Notes: generated by a model not told the origin, from the sequence alone. A DNA stretch of 13,914 nucleotides from Planctomycetota bacterium (GCA_023489375.1 JAMDCX010000066.1:13841-27754); one strand, 5' to 3'; shown: positions 1-7,833, counted from the first letter of the stretch. Program-made: numbers and translations.

Positions 1-948
1 TCCATGCCAATGGTGCGGCTTAAGCAGGCGAATGCGACGGAGACCTGCCAATTTGCCGGTTTTAGCGTTGTATACAAACCGATAAAGTCCAGGGCGTAAC
101 CCCATGGCCATGGCCGTATGACGTGGCATGAGCATCGGGTGCATCATACCACCATGCCCCCAAGGCTTATGATGTGACGTCCATTTTTTTTCTTTTCGCT
201 GCGCAGGGGCGACGGTAATGGCAGTAATGGGCTTAGACTGGGCCACAGACCCTTTCACATTCAAACCGAGTAATTCCCAACCATTTGCCAAGACAAGGGA
301 ATTGGAACTGTGACCCAGTCCGCCCTGTATATCCGCAACATACGGATGAGAGTAATCAGGCAGATAAATAATCTGCAGCTTAAAAATCCGCTGCGGTGGT
401 GGCAGACGACGCATCTTCCATACCGGCATAGGCATTCCCGGTGTTGGTGGTTTAAGCCCCAACATCCTGCCCGGCTGTATCTGGCAGTATTGATGCCCCC
501 CCATCATCCTGTGACCGTGCATGCCAGACGCCCCCTTCCGGTCTATCATGCAAGCCATGCCATGATTCTTTGTCAGTGGTTTCCTAACCATGTCACCGGG
601 GCGATGGTTCGGTCTATTCATATTTTGACTATTCATCATCGGTTTGCACAAACCATGCCGCAGGCCGCCGGGAGACCGCCACATCATAGGACAGGACATT
701 CGGCCTTTCATCGGCTCCATGGGTGGCCCCATGATTCCCTGACGCATCATCGGTTCAGGTGGGGCTGGCATAGAAGGCATTTGCGTTACCAGCAAATAAG
801 GCTGGGGTTGAAAAAAACGCACACCGGCAATGTCCGGATCATTCACTTGCGACACTGCTATAGGCTTAATTTGTACCGAGGCACACCCCCCCACCAAGCC
901 GCCAAGAGCTAATAATACGCTAACTTTAATAATCCGTCGTGCTTGCAT
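1..948 (-). CDS. Met/His-rich lipoprotein, 3' end outside window
   Basis: Read on the minus strand from the ATG at 948-946, the frame stays open for 316 codons to the window edge, so the C-terminus is missing. A GGAG lies 7 nt upstream (959-956). The N-terminus is basic (MQARRIIK), then hydrophobic, then a lipobox VGGC with the lipidated Cys at residue 22, so an envelope lipoprotein is expected. After a short segment containing FFQPQPYLLV (about residues 45-54) comes a low-complexity stretch, about 57-180, with 23 Met and 6 His. A second Met/His patch is at about 256-282 (SHHKPWGHGGMMHPMLMP). Between them is an ordered-looking part with IIYLPDYSHPYVADIQGGLG and GWELLGLNVKG. Met/His patches like these bind copper or silver in other envelope proteins, but that is inference; no family was recognised with certainty. 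The plus-strand frame at 310-912 is its shadow. Confidence 0.8.
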   Translation of the reverse strand, partial: MQARRIIKVSVLLALGGLVGGCASVQIKPIAVSQVNDPDIAGVRFFQPQPYLLVTQMPSMPAPPEPMMRQGIMGPPMEPMKGRMSCPMMWRSPGGLRHGLCKPMMNSQNMNRPNHRPGDMVRKPLTKNHGMACMIDRKGASGMHGHRMMGGHQYCQIQPGRMLGLKPPTPGMPMPVWKMRRLPPPQRIFKLQIIYLPDYSHPYVADIQGGLGHSSNSLVLANGWELLGLNVKGSVAQSKPITAITVAPAQRKEKKWTSHHKPWGHGGMMHPMLMPRHTAMAMGLRPGLYRFVYNAKTGKLAGLRRIRLLKPHHWHG

Positions 949-1060
949 AAAACAACTCCATATAAACCACAGCACCCCCTTATTATAGTCTATACGCACC
1001 AGAGGAATGAAAGTTGCAATTCCACACCGCAATGCTTGGCGGTGTCCGCACGCGAAATCG

Positions 1061-1461
1061 GTAAACGTTCACAGTCCGGCCACCAATATTGCACGCACAC
1101 CAGCTCGCGGCTCTCCCCTACCTGCGTTTTACTCCTAATTCATTGACTACAGAGCGGCCAGCTCCCTGGCCGGCTTAACATGTAATCGGTGAAATTGTGG
1201 ATTATCCCTCTCACTGCCATTCGTCATGTCGTTGTGGTAAAATTGTTTTATTTAGGAATGGGACCGTAATGACTTCACGATTGACATTACCATTGAATAC
1301 TCCCCCACTAACATAGCCGGTAGCTATATGTCGGATGGTACTTCGAAATCCGCTCACCAACCGGCGTAACGACTATCTGGAAGTTATTATGCGTCAGTTC
1401 CTAATTTTCATTATTCAATGGCATTATGATTATTCATAGTTATGGCCTCGTGAACGGTTAA
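1061..1461. mobile_element. Decayed MITE-like element with 8-bp target duplication
   Basis: The left tip is GTAAACGTTCAC at 1061. The right tip, reverse-complemented from 1461, is TTAACCGTTCAC. They match at 10 of 12 bases and resemble the perfect tips of the 122-bp element at 7190-7311. The flanks are an exact direct repeat, CGAAATCG, at 1053-1060 and 1462-1469, as expected of an 8-bp target-site duplication. The interior is about 400 bp, rather AT-rich, and has no convincing gene. It fills most of the 555-bp space between the ClC gene and the lipoprotein gene, with its left edge about 110 bp upstream of the lipoprotein start, so it may affect that promoter. The family link is inferred from the tips and duplication length; no transposase is present. 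Confidence 0.6.
1155..1172. repeat. Short GC-rich hairpin
   Basis: A perfect 7-bp dyad, CGGCCAG at 1155-1161 and CTGGCCG at 1166-1172, with a CTCC loop. It lies inside the 1061-1461 element, downstream of the ClC gene. No run of T follows on either strand, so a terminator role is only possible. Confidence 0.4.
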
Positions 1462-1503
1462 CGAAATCGGCTATCGTAAAGACTATTACTCACCTATTGA
1501 ACA

Positions 1504-3426
1504 CTACGTCCCCGTCAACTCCTGCTGATAGCGTTTCATAAGCTCGGCACGCGTTAGAAAACCCAGCAGCCCCGGAACTTTGTTGGCCACAGCGATATCG
1601 TCCAGGACGGCCAAACGTGAGACTTCAAATCGACCGAACATGGTCAGAGCGGCATCCAGTGTGTCATGAAATTTGAGTGGTGGAACATCCGCCCGCATTA
1701 CCTCTCCTACCAGCAACAACGGCGCCGCTTCAGGCTCCAGCAGTACCGTCTTTAAATCATCGATGGTCAACAGCCCCAGATATTTGCCAAAGTTGTCCAG
1801 CACCACAAAATCCTCCACCCCTTCCTGATGGCTTCGCTTCAGAATGCTGGAAAGCGATTCATCGGGCCGCGCTACCGGGGCCTTGGCCAGTACCAACTGA
1901 TCCACGCCGATGCGCTGCAACGCACTGATACCTACCGCAGAGCCTAACTTCACGCCCATTTTTTTTAACGGCAGCGTATAAAGGCTCTCCCCTACCGTCA
2001 ATTGCTGGATCACTGTGGCTGTAACCGCCGCCAGCATAATAGGCACCATCACCGCGTAATTTTGTGTCAATTCAAATAATAAAATAATGGCTGTCAACGG
2101 GGCCTGTATAGCTGCGGCCAGAACTGCGCCCATGCCTACCAGCGCGTAGGTGCTCGGGTCACTGACCAGGCCATAATGCGTCAGGATCAACCCCACCGCT
2201 CCACCCCCCGCCGCACCAATAAACAGTGCCGGCGCAAAAACTCCGCCGGATCCACCTGAAGCCAGAGTGAAAGAAGTGGCAATAATTTTCAATACGCACA
2301 CCACTAATAAAAATTCCAGGCTTAGTGTCACCATGGGACCGCCGACGAGATGCACGCCGGTATACCATTGCGGATCGATCATCCGCAAAATTGTGGGATA
2401 GCCATCACTGAAAATGGGTATATAACTTTCGGCAAAACGCTGGCGCAGAAAAGGATCATTACGAAATATAATCAACATGGCGATGCCGCACACGCCGGTG
2501 AGAGCGGCTCCAATCGCCGGATGAAAAAAATAAGGGATACGATGACGGTGCTTCTGTGAAAAATTCTCCACTACGATATAAAAGCGAGTAAAGGCTACCG
2601 CCAGCAATCCGCAAACCGCTCCCAGCAGCAGGTAATAGGGTAACTGACCAAACGTAAAAACAAACACCGGACCGCTGATCGGCATTTGAAACAACCCGCG
2701 TACCGGTCCGCCGCCGGAAAGGCCCACATACATTGTTGATGCCATGACCGATGAAATTACAATCGGTGTAAGCGTGCGCACTGAAAAATCTCTCAGTAAT
2801 ACTTCCATGGCAAACAGCACCCCAGCGATCGGGGCGCCAAAAATCGCACTGATTCCCGCCGCGGCTCCGCAGCCCAGCAGAATCGGCATGTTACGCCGCG
2901 AAAATCCCAGGGCGTTACCACACAAAGCTCCAATAGAGGCGCCAATTACCGCGATCGGGGCCTCCGGCCCGGCCGATCCACCGCTGCCAATGGTTAAACT
3001 GCTGGCGACCAGTGTTTCAACACTCAGCGATCCTTTTAATTTTCCTGATTCCCGCGATAAAGAATGTAATACTCCCGCCAAACCGTGAAGTTGTGCTTGT
3101 TTGGCATCGTGACGTCCCCACAGCCGACGCCATAATACCAGTACCAACCCGCCACAAGCTGGAATCAACGGCAAAAATACATAGCAGGGCCACCATGTGG
3201 TGGCGTGGGTAAATCGCACAGCGGGCAAATAATAATGGTGCTCAATAAACCTGACGGTCTGCTTAAAAAGCCACGTTGCCACGCCCGTAAGCAGGCCGAC
3301 CATAAAGGAAAGTCCAATCAGCAGTGTCTGTTCACGAATTCCCCAGCGTGCCAATTGCTGTTGCCAGCGCAATTGCCACGCCAGCATCCAACGTTTGAGC
3401 TTACTGATCGGAGGAGTTATATGCAT
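1504..3426 (-). CDS. ClC-family chloride channel/transporter with CBS pair
   Basis: An inner-membrane anion channel or H+/anion exchanger of 640 residues with many membrane segments. GSGGSAGPEAP (about 147-157) is the GREGP-type motif and holds the gating Glu (about E155). SGGSGGVFAP (about 390-399) is the helix-N anion-binding motif. Two CBS domains occupy about 512-565 and 572-635, where such domains usually sense nucleotides. The classical GSGIP serine motif is not visible. The proton-glutamate position of E. coli ClC (LFIIEE) reads LFAMEV here, with Val in place of Glu203, so channel-like transport is possible. The frame can open with TTG at 3432, but the GGAA at 3438-3435 is only 2 nt from it and 8 nt from the ATG at 3426, which I therefore use. 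It is 130 bp downstream of the permease gene on the same strand. A weak TTGTAT-17-TAATAG promoter candidate lies at 3482-3454. Confidence 0.95.
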   Translation of the reverse strand: MHITPPISKLKRWMLAWQLRWQQQLARWGIREQTLLIGLSFMVGLLTGVATWLFKQTVRFIEHHYYLPAVRFTHATTWWPCYVFLPLIPACGGLVLVLWRRLWGRHDAKQAQLHGLAGVLHSLSRESGKLKGSLSVETLVASSLTIGSGGSAGPEAPIAVIGASIGALCGNALGFSRRNMPILLGCGAAAGISAIFGAPIAGVLFAMEVLLRDFSVRTLTPIVISSVMASTMYVGLSGGGPVRGLFQMPISGPVFVFTFGQLPYYLLLGAVCGLLAVAFTRFYIVVENFSQKHRHRIPYFFHPAIGAALTGVCGIAMLIIFRNDPFLRQRFAESYIPIFSDGYPTILRMIDPQWYTGVHLVGGPMVTLSLEFLLVVCVLKIIATSFTLASGGSGGVFAPALFIGAAGGGAVGLILTHYGLVSDPSTYALVGMGAVLAAAIQAPLTAIILLFELTQNYAVMVPIMLAAVTATVIQQLTVGESLYTLPLKKMGVKLGSAVGISALQRIGVDQLVLAKAPVARPDESLSSILKRSHQEGVEDFVVLDNFGKYLGLLTIDDLKTVLLEPEAAPLLLVGEVMRADVPPLKFHDTLDAALTMFGRFEVSRLAVLDDIAVANKVPGLLGFLTRAELMKRYQQELTGT

Positions 3427-3556
3427 CAACAAAATTCCACAATTATTTCAAAACTATTATCATAAATCAGCGTATCATACAACCTGTTTCTTATTACACT
3501 GCTATAGAGTTCTTTGCCGGTATAGACCAGAATGTGGCCTTGGTACCACACTTATA

Positions 3557-4849
3557 TCAGATCATTTTAAAGTACAGCACCGCCAGGGTTACGCTACACA
3601 ATGTTAATGGTACGCCGGCCTTCAGATACTCCCGGAAACGCAGCTTCACCGCAAAGGGCTCTGCCTGCTGGGATACAATTAAGTTAGCAATGGAACCCAA
3701 TAACGTCAGGTTGCCGGCCAGTGTGCTGACCACTGCCAGAAGATACCAGGCGTGCGTAGCTGCCGGTGGAATAGCCGGCTTTATCAGCAGCACCGCCGGG
3801 ACATTGCTGACTATGTTGGAAAGCGTCAGTGTGACACACGCCAAAGATAAATGCGATTGCAGTGATACACCCGCCTGGGTCAACGCCCGCAATGCCGGCG
3901 CCAGTAGATGGTGGCTCTGCACATCCGCGATAACCATGAACAAGCCGATAAACAGCAGAATCAAATTCCAGTCCACCAGTGCAAATAAATCAACGGGACG
4001 GGTCTTGCGTGATACCAGAATCACCCCGGCTGCCGCCATTGCGGCCACCGGGCGACTAACGTGAATGATGGATTCCGCCAACATCGCCACGAGAAGTATG
4101 CCCATCACCAAAAGGGACTTGATAATCAGGTGCCACCGCATCACCGGTGGATGGTGGTGTTCATGCGCGGCTACTGAAGCCGATGGCGGCTCCGTATCTG
4201 AAAATAGACGGGTGTGATAAATCACAGCAATGGCCGCATAATTAAGCAGCAGACAAACCAGAATCAGCGGCAGCACCGTTAGAAAATAACCCCCAAAATT
4301 CAAGTGCGCCGTTTCGCCGATAAGCATGTTTTGTGGATTGCCAATAAGCGTTGAAGCAGAACCTATATTGGATGCTGTTGCCAGCGCCATGAGATAAGGC
4401 ACTGGATCACGACGGGCTTTTTGCAGGGCCAGACACAATACTGGCGTAAAAATCAGGCAGATTACATCATTGGCGAACAGGGCGGAAAGTAACGCGGAAA
4501 AAATAATCAATCCTGCCAGCAGATGCCATGGCTGATGTGCGGCCTGCACAATGCGCCGCACCACCCAGTCATAAAATCCTGCCAGCCGCAGTTGCGCGGA
4601 AATAATCATCATGCTGATCAGTAAAATCAAGGTTGGAAAATCTACGCCGGCCATGGCCGCGTGCAGATCCATGCGATGAAACAGCAGAACCGCTACCGCG
4701 CCCAGGATGGCAATGCTGGACCGATCCAGCCGGGTAAAAGGGATGTCTCCCAGCGCCAGACCGAAGTAGGTCAAGCTAAAAATCAGCACATCAGGCCAAT
4801 CCACGCAGTGGGTGGTTGCGACAATATGAGCAAAAACTGTAGCGCTCAC
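3557..4849 (-). CDS. ArsB/NhaD-type (IT superfamily) ion permease
   Basis: A 430-residue inner-membrane transporter with about 10-12 hydrophobic segments in two halves. Family marks are FANDVICLIFTP (about 125-136), the first-half hairpin with GNPQN (170-174), SNIVSNVPAVLL (about 344-355) and the second-half hairpin LAGNLTLLGSIANLIV (about 377-392). These fit the COG1055-like ArsB/NhaD group of arsenite, anion or Na+/H+ carriers. The substrate cannot be read from sequence, and no arsR, arsA or arsC is nearby, so arsenite is not assumed. A His-rich cytoplasmic loop (AHEHHH, about 228-233) sits between the halves and could bind metal. The start is GTG at 4849, with GGAGG 6 nt upstream (4860-4856). 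This GTG overlaps the TGA of the AsmA-like gene (GTGA), which suggests translational coupling. Confidence 0.9.
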   Translation of the reverse strand: MSATVFAHIVATTHCVDWPDVLIFSLTYFGLALGDIPFTRLDRSSIAILGAVAVLLFHRMDLHAAMAGVDFPTLILLISMMIISAQLRLAGFYDWVVRRIVQAAHQPWHLLAGLIIFSALLSALFANDVICLIFTPVLCLALQKARRDPVPYLMALATASNIGSASTLIGNPQNMLIGETAHLNFGGYFLTVLPLILVCLLLNYAAIAVIYHTRLFSDTEPPSASVAAHEHHHPPVMRWHLIIKSLLVMGILLVAMLAESIIHVSRPVAAMAAAGVILVSRKTRPVDLFALVDWNLILLFIGLFMVIADVQSHHLLAPALRALTQAGVSLQSHLSLACVTLTLSNIVSNVPAVLLIKPAIPPAATHAWYLLAVVSTLAGNLTLLGSIANLIVSQQAEPFAVKLRFREYLKAGVPLTLCSVTLAVLYFKMI

Positions 4850-5722
4850 TTCGCGCCTCCGTTGGCGGATTGCTTTCCGGTGCCCAGGAGACGCCCCAGG
4901 GAATTGACCGCGCCGGTAACCGTTTGTCCCGCGCCATGAAAAAGCGTATTGGTACCGGAACCAATCGAGCTTGCAGCCGCAGCAAGCGCACTTCGCACTG
5001 ATGCCGGAATCGAGTGATTATTGGCTACATTCCTGGCTATTTCCTCTAAAATCCGCGCCATCAACCCGGCGAGACGCAGCGGGCGACCATTGGGATTCGT
5101 GGGTTCATTAAGCGCTATACGCGGCAAGGTAATAACAATAGGGACTCCGCGCTGCCCCGGAAGAAGGGAGGCGTTCAGACGCACCACGGTATTCAGTAGT
5201 ACAACTTTGGTTATGGCTAAGGCCTTCCCTCCGGAGCCTGAAGACGATTTTGGGGCCACAGAACGCTGTTGTTTTTTAAGATGGTTGATTTCCGCCAGCA
5301 GACGATTTTGGGGCCACAGAACGCTGTTGTTTTTTAAGATGGTTGATTTCCGCCAGCAAATTGTTGGACAATCCGTTTTGATCCATGGAAATATGCAGGC
5401 CGTTTATATTGATGAGTTGCACAACGACGGTTTTGGTTAACAGACTGTGCAGGTTGACCGTTGCCCCGCATGATTGCATGGTCAGTAGATGCGGATCCGC
5501 ATAGCCTTGAAGGTTATCCACGGTCAGCCCCGTAAGTGTAAGGTTACCCGCCAGAATGCTTAAATTGGCGTCCGCCAGCGTGGTCTTAACCCCCAGGGCC
5601 GCTGTAGCCTGGCTCTGAATTTCGCTGCGGATAATACCATTAATGGAAAACCAGATGGCCGCCGTCAGAACAATAAGCAACAGAATCAGATAGACCAAAG
5701 CCTGGCGTAAATTTTTGTGCAT
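4846..5722 (-). pseudogene. AsmA-like envelope protein, frameshifted by a 58-bp duplication
   Basis: The first frame (5722-5276, 148 codons) has an N-terminal membrane anchor (about residues 9-29) and an AsmA-like segment: DANLSILAGNLTLTGLTVDN, then YADPHLLTM, then SLLTKTVVVQLININGLHIS. It ends just after the second copy of a 58-bp tandem repeat. The rest (RIALNEPT, LAGLMARILEEIARNVANN and a Gly/Ser-rich C-terminus, ending at 4846) continues in another frame. The span is 877 bp; removing one 58-bp copy leaves 819 bp, an exact open frame of 272 codons plus stop. AsmA-type proteins are inner-membrane anchored with a periplasmic domain linked to envelope lipid handling; this one is short and the assignment is tentative. 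GGGAG lies 8 nt before the ATG at 5722. It sits 46 bp after msrB and overlaps the permease start. As read, a full-length product is not made unless the copy number changes or ribosomes shift frame. Confidence 0.8.
5243..5358. repeat. Perfect 58-bp tandem duplication inside the AsmA-like gene
   Basis: Bases 5243-5300 and 5301-5358 are identical and directly adjacent. Each copy begins GACGATTTTGGGG and ends TTTCCGCCAGCA on the plus strand. 58 is not a multiple of 3, so the extra copy shifts the reading frame. The identity of the copies means the event is recent, or that copy number is dynamic, or that this is an assembly error. Confidence 0.95.
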
Positions 5723-5768
5723 AGTGGTTACTCCCGTTAAAAATCAACATTTAAATATCTACCAATTT

Positions 5769-6221
5769 CTAACTATTCTCTTTTAACTCCAGGGCTACAG
5801 AATTCATACAGAAACGTTTTCCTGAGGGAGCCGGTCCATCGTTAAAAACATGGCCCAGATGGCTGCCGCAGCGACGACACCGGACTTCCGTGCGGATCAT
5901 GCCGTGACTTTTATCGAGTTGCAGGCGGACATGTTCCGGGTCAATCGTTTCATAAAAGCTTGGCCAACCGGTATGAGACTCAAACTGCGCGCTGGAACTA
6001 AACAGCGGCAATCCGCACAGTCGACATACATACACTCCAGCTCCCGTATGCAGCACGCCGCCGCAGTTTGGCGGCTCGGTGCCTTGAGCCAGCATGACAT
6101 GCCGCTCTTCGGCTGTAAGTTTCTGTGCCAGTTCCCTGAGGCGCTCATCGCTAAGCGGTGTAATATCCTGGCCCGAGCGCGAAATCAGCGGGATATTAAA
6201 TTTCTTTGCCGGCCCGGTCAT
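5769..6221 (-). CDS. msrB: Peptide-methionine (R)-S-oxide reductase MsrB
   Basis: Reduces methionine-R-sulfoxide in oxidised proteins, usually with thioredoxin. The 150-residue product has the whole MsrB set: zinc ligands CRLC (66-69) and CRRC (115-118), the substrate motif GWPSF (85-89), GHVFNDGP (123-130), and the catalytic Cys in RFCMN (C138). C53 in TEPPNCGG is the likely recycling Cys. The frame extends upstream to 6266, but AAGGAG directly abuts the ATG at 6227 and is 6 nt from the ATG at 6221, so 6221 is preferred. No signal peptide is evident from this start, so a cytoplasmic enzyme is likely. It is the first gene of the minus-strand group with the AsmA-like gene, the permease and probably ClC. 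Confidence 0.95.
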   Translation of the reverse strand: MTGPAKKFNIPLISRSGQDITPLSDERLRELAQKLTAEERHVMLAQGTEPPNCGGVLHTGAGVYVCRLCGLPLFSSSAQFESHTGWPSFYETIDPEHVRLQLDKSHGMIRTEVRCRRCGSHLGHVFNDGPAPSGKRFCMNSVALELKENS

Positions 6222-6245
6222 AACCATCTCCTTTTCTCTCATCTG

Positions 6246-6260
6246 GCATACCAAGTATGC
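6246..6260. promoter_or_regulatory. Small dyad in the msrB leader
   Basis: An inverted repeat, GCATAC at 6246-6251 and GTATGC at 6255-6260, separated by 3 nt, lies 25 bp upstream of the msrB start. It could be an operator or an mRNA hairpin near the ribosome site. The remaining leader up to 6439 is AT-rich and should hold the promoter of the minus-strand operon, but I cannot place a convincing -35/-10 pair. Confidence 0.3.
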
Positions 6261-6439
6261 AGTCATATTCAGATAATAATACTACCCGTTTACGCTTACA
6301 GGCGGAAACTGAGGGAAAATAATCGTGGACCTGCAGTATTGGATTGGGATAATCGTTTGCAAGTATTCCATCATTGATACTGTGAGTATTGCGGTACTGT
6401 CGGCATCTAATTGGAAATAAATACAGGGTTTAATTTCTT

Positions 6440-7079
6440 GTAACCATTCACGGGCTTGAAGGAAGAAGCGAAGGTGTGGCTGGGTGCCGCCATATATATT
6501 AGTAAACGCCTCACAGCCGCCACCAGGTTGTATTTTTGAGAAGTATCCCCGTGCTCTGTATCACCTATAAATTAGCTTTGACGGCAGGCCAAGGGGACCT
6601 GGGCGCGAAGCCAGGAAAGTGTATTGATGAATACACTGACGACGAGCGACAAAGCTCACGGCCCCTTGGCCCCCGCCAACTGGGTTGGCTGAAAACGGAC
6701 CATTTGCGGCATCGTCGCGGCTCAATGGGGCTTATAGACCCGGTTTTCGCCACTCGCTCCTGGCATCTGACCCGTTTCCAGCCAATCAAAGTTAATTTAT
6801 AGGCGCTACAGAGCACTAAGATCGCGGGCATCTCGCCCGCCGTCGAATCTTATGGGGCCGTTGGCCCAGCAATACCAAAGGATGTTCTGGAGACGGCCTC
6901 GATTTGAAGGCCACAATTTCCAGCTGCACCCGGTGTGGCTTACATTCGAAATGATTGGTAACAATCTGATACAGGAATTCGTAACCGGGAATATGTTCAT
7001 AACTGCAAATAACAATATCCGCAATATGAAAGGCTATGTTTTCTTATCGAGTGTTCCACTTTTGCCCGTGAACGGTTAC
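6440..7079. mobile_element. 640-bp gene-free element bounded by GTAACC-type inverted tips
   Basis: The left tip GTAACCATTCACGGG (6440-6454) and the right tip CCCGTGAACGGTTAC (7065-7079) are inverted repeats matching at 14 of 15 bases. They carry the same core as the 122-bp element at 7190-7311. No believable protein is coded inside. The interior is packed with dyads: the 265-bp palindrome at 6551-6815, GCGGGC/GCCCGC at 6824-6840 nested in AAGAT/ATCTT (6818-6851), GGGCC/GGCCC at 6855-6867, and GGCCT/AGGCC at 6895-6912. The 8-bp flanks (AATTTCTT left, GCCATTTT right) are not alike. It may therefore be an old insertion with eroded target duplication, or two unrelated tips. Confidence 0.5.
6551..6815. 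repeat. 265-bp multi-branched imperfect palindrome
   Basis: The outer arms 6551-6585 and 6781-6815 are inverted repeats of 35 bp with about five or six differences; both begin GTGCTCTGTA and share CCTATAAATTA and CTTTGA. Inside, GGCCAAGGGG (6587-6596) pairs with CCCCTTGGCC (6662-6671) and encloses three hairpins: CCTGG/CCAGG (6598-6615), AGTGTATT/AATACACT (6618-6637) and GAGC/GCTC (6644-6657). Further hairpins are GCCAAC/GTTGGC (6675-6689), GAAAAC/GTTTTC (6691-6748) and GCCA/TGGC (6749-6764). This is either a palindromic mobile element or the gene of a folded RNA. The near-mirror open frames on the two strands (6536-6802 plus, 6565-6831 minus) are products of the symmetry, not genes. Confidence 0.75.
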
Positions 7080-7189
7080 GCCATTTTATAGTAGCAGGCG
7101 TAGCTTATGCGTACCAATCCAGAGTATGAAAAGAGATTTACACATAAAACTTGTAGAGATTAATCAATATCATATATGTATAAAATTTA

Positions 7190-7311
7190 GTAACCGTTCA
7201 CGAAGGGTCTACTGGGCAGGCTTGAAGCCTGCACCACAAGGGATTACTACCCTTTGGGTTATGTCAAAACCACTGCAACTCTGGCTCATCGGCATGGCCG
7301 TGAACGGTTAC
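7190..7311. mobile_element. 122-bp MITE with perfect tips and 8-bp target duplication
   Basis: Thirteen-base perfect inverted tips, GTAACCGTTCACG (7190-7202) and its complement (7299-7311), bound a 122-bp non-coding element. The 8 bases on each side are identical, AAAATTTA at 7182-7189 and 7312-7319, which is the signature of an insertion with an 8-bp target-site duplication. Inside are two hairpins: GCAGGCTT/AAGCCTGC (7216-7232) and AAGGG/CCCTT (7239-7255). Tips beginning GTAA with 8-bp duplications resemble what is known of IS66-type elements, so an IS66-like transposase elsewhere may have moved it. That link is inference. Confidence 0.85.
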
Positions 7312-7774
7312 AAAATTTATACATATCAATATGTATATATTATACAAACGACTTTTAATAGCATTGGGCCACAGCAATCCGTTCATCGGGTACAGGCAAA
7401 AGGTGTTTGTTGGCTGGTGTGTTTGACAAAACACGGGTCAGTTTATAGTCCGCCGCCCCAAAAAACAACTATTTTTGAAAAAAAATAAAGCACTGTAGTC
7501 CGATAATATTGGCGTTATTCACGTCCTAATGGCATATATGGACTGTTTTGCCCGATCCCGTCCATTCGCGTTGTGTTATCTTCTTGCACGGCCTTCATTT
7601 CTTATCGGACATGGTGTATATTATATTTTAGTTCTTGGATGTTTTTCATTAGTTCGATCCAAGGGCAGAAAGATTTTAGCATGGTAAGGTCGCAAGACAA
7701 TTTGACCTTTATTACATCCGAAAGTGATTTTTCAGATCAGAAGCGATCTGATTGCCAGCGAAATTGTAACCGAG

Positions 7775-7795
7775 CCGCCGGGGTTATTCCGGCGG
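7775..7795. repeat. REP-like GC palindrome, intergenic copy
   Basis: CCGCCGG (7775-7781) and CCGGCGG (7789-7795) form a strong stem with a 7-nt loop, flanked by GTAACC (7766-7771) and GGTTAC (7794-7799). The reverse complement matches the palindrome inside the propeller gene at 8831-8851 at 19 of 21 bases, and the next four bases (CTCG) also agree. It may act as a terminator or mRNA-stability hairpin, but the second copy in coding sequence points to a dispersed repeat family. Confidence 0.7.
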
Positions 7796-7833
7796 TTACA
7801 TGGCATCCTTCTATTCATTATTCATTAAGCGCA

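Noticed and set aside
310..912. Plus-strand open frame of 200 codons rich in His/Arg
   Set aside because: It is the antisense of the Met-rich lipoprotein gene (Met codon ATG reads as His CAT); no ribosome site.
3557..4849. Arsenite efflux pump ArsB
   Set aside because: The family fits, but no ars regulator, ATPase or reductase is near, so the substrate is left open.
4846..5259. GTG-started 137-codon frame as an independent gene
   Set aside because: It begins inside the duplicated repeat and is the natural continuation of the AsmA-like protein; no proper ribosome site was seen.
6536..6831. Two mirror-image 88-codon frames on opposite strands
   Set aside because: Their similarity to each other follows from the DNA palindrome; neither has a ribosome site or a protein-like composition.
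6440..7079. 8-bp target duplication for the 640-bp element
   Set aside because: The flanks AATTTCTT and GCCATTTT do not match, so no duplication is claimed.
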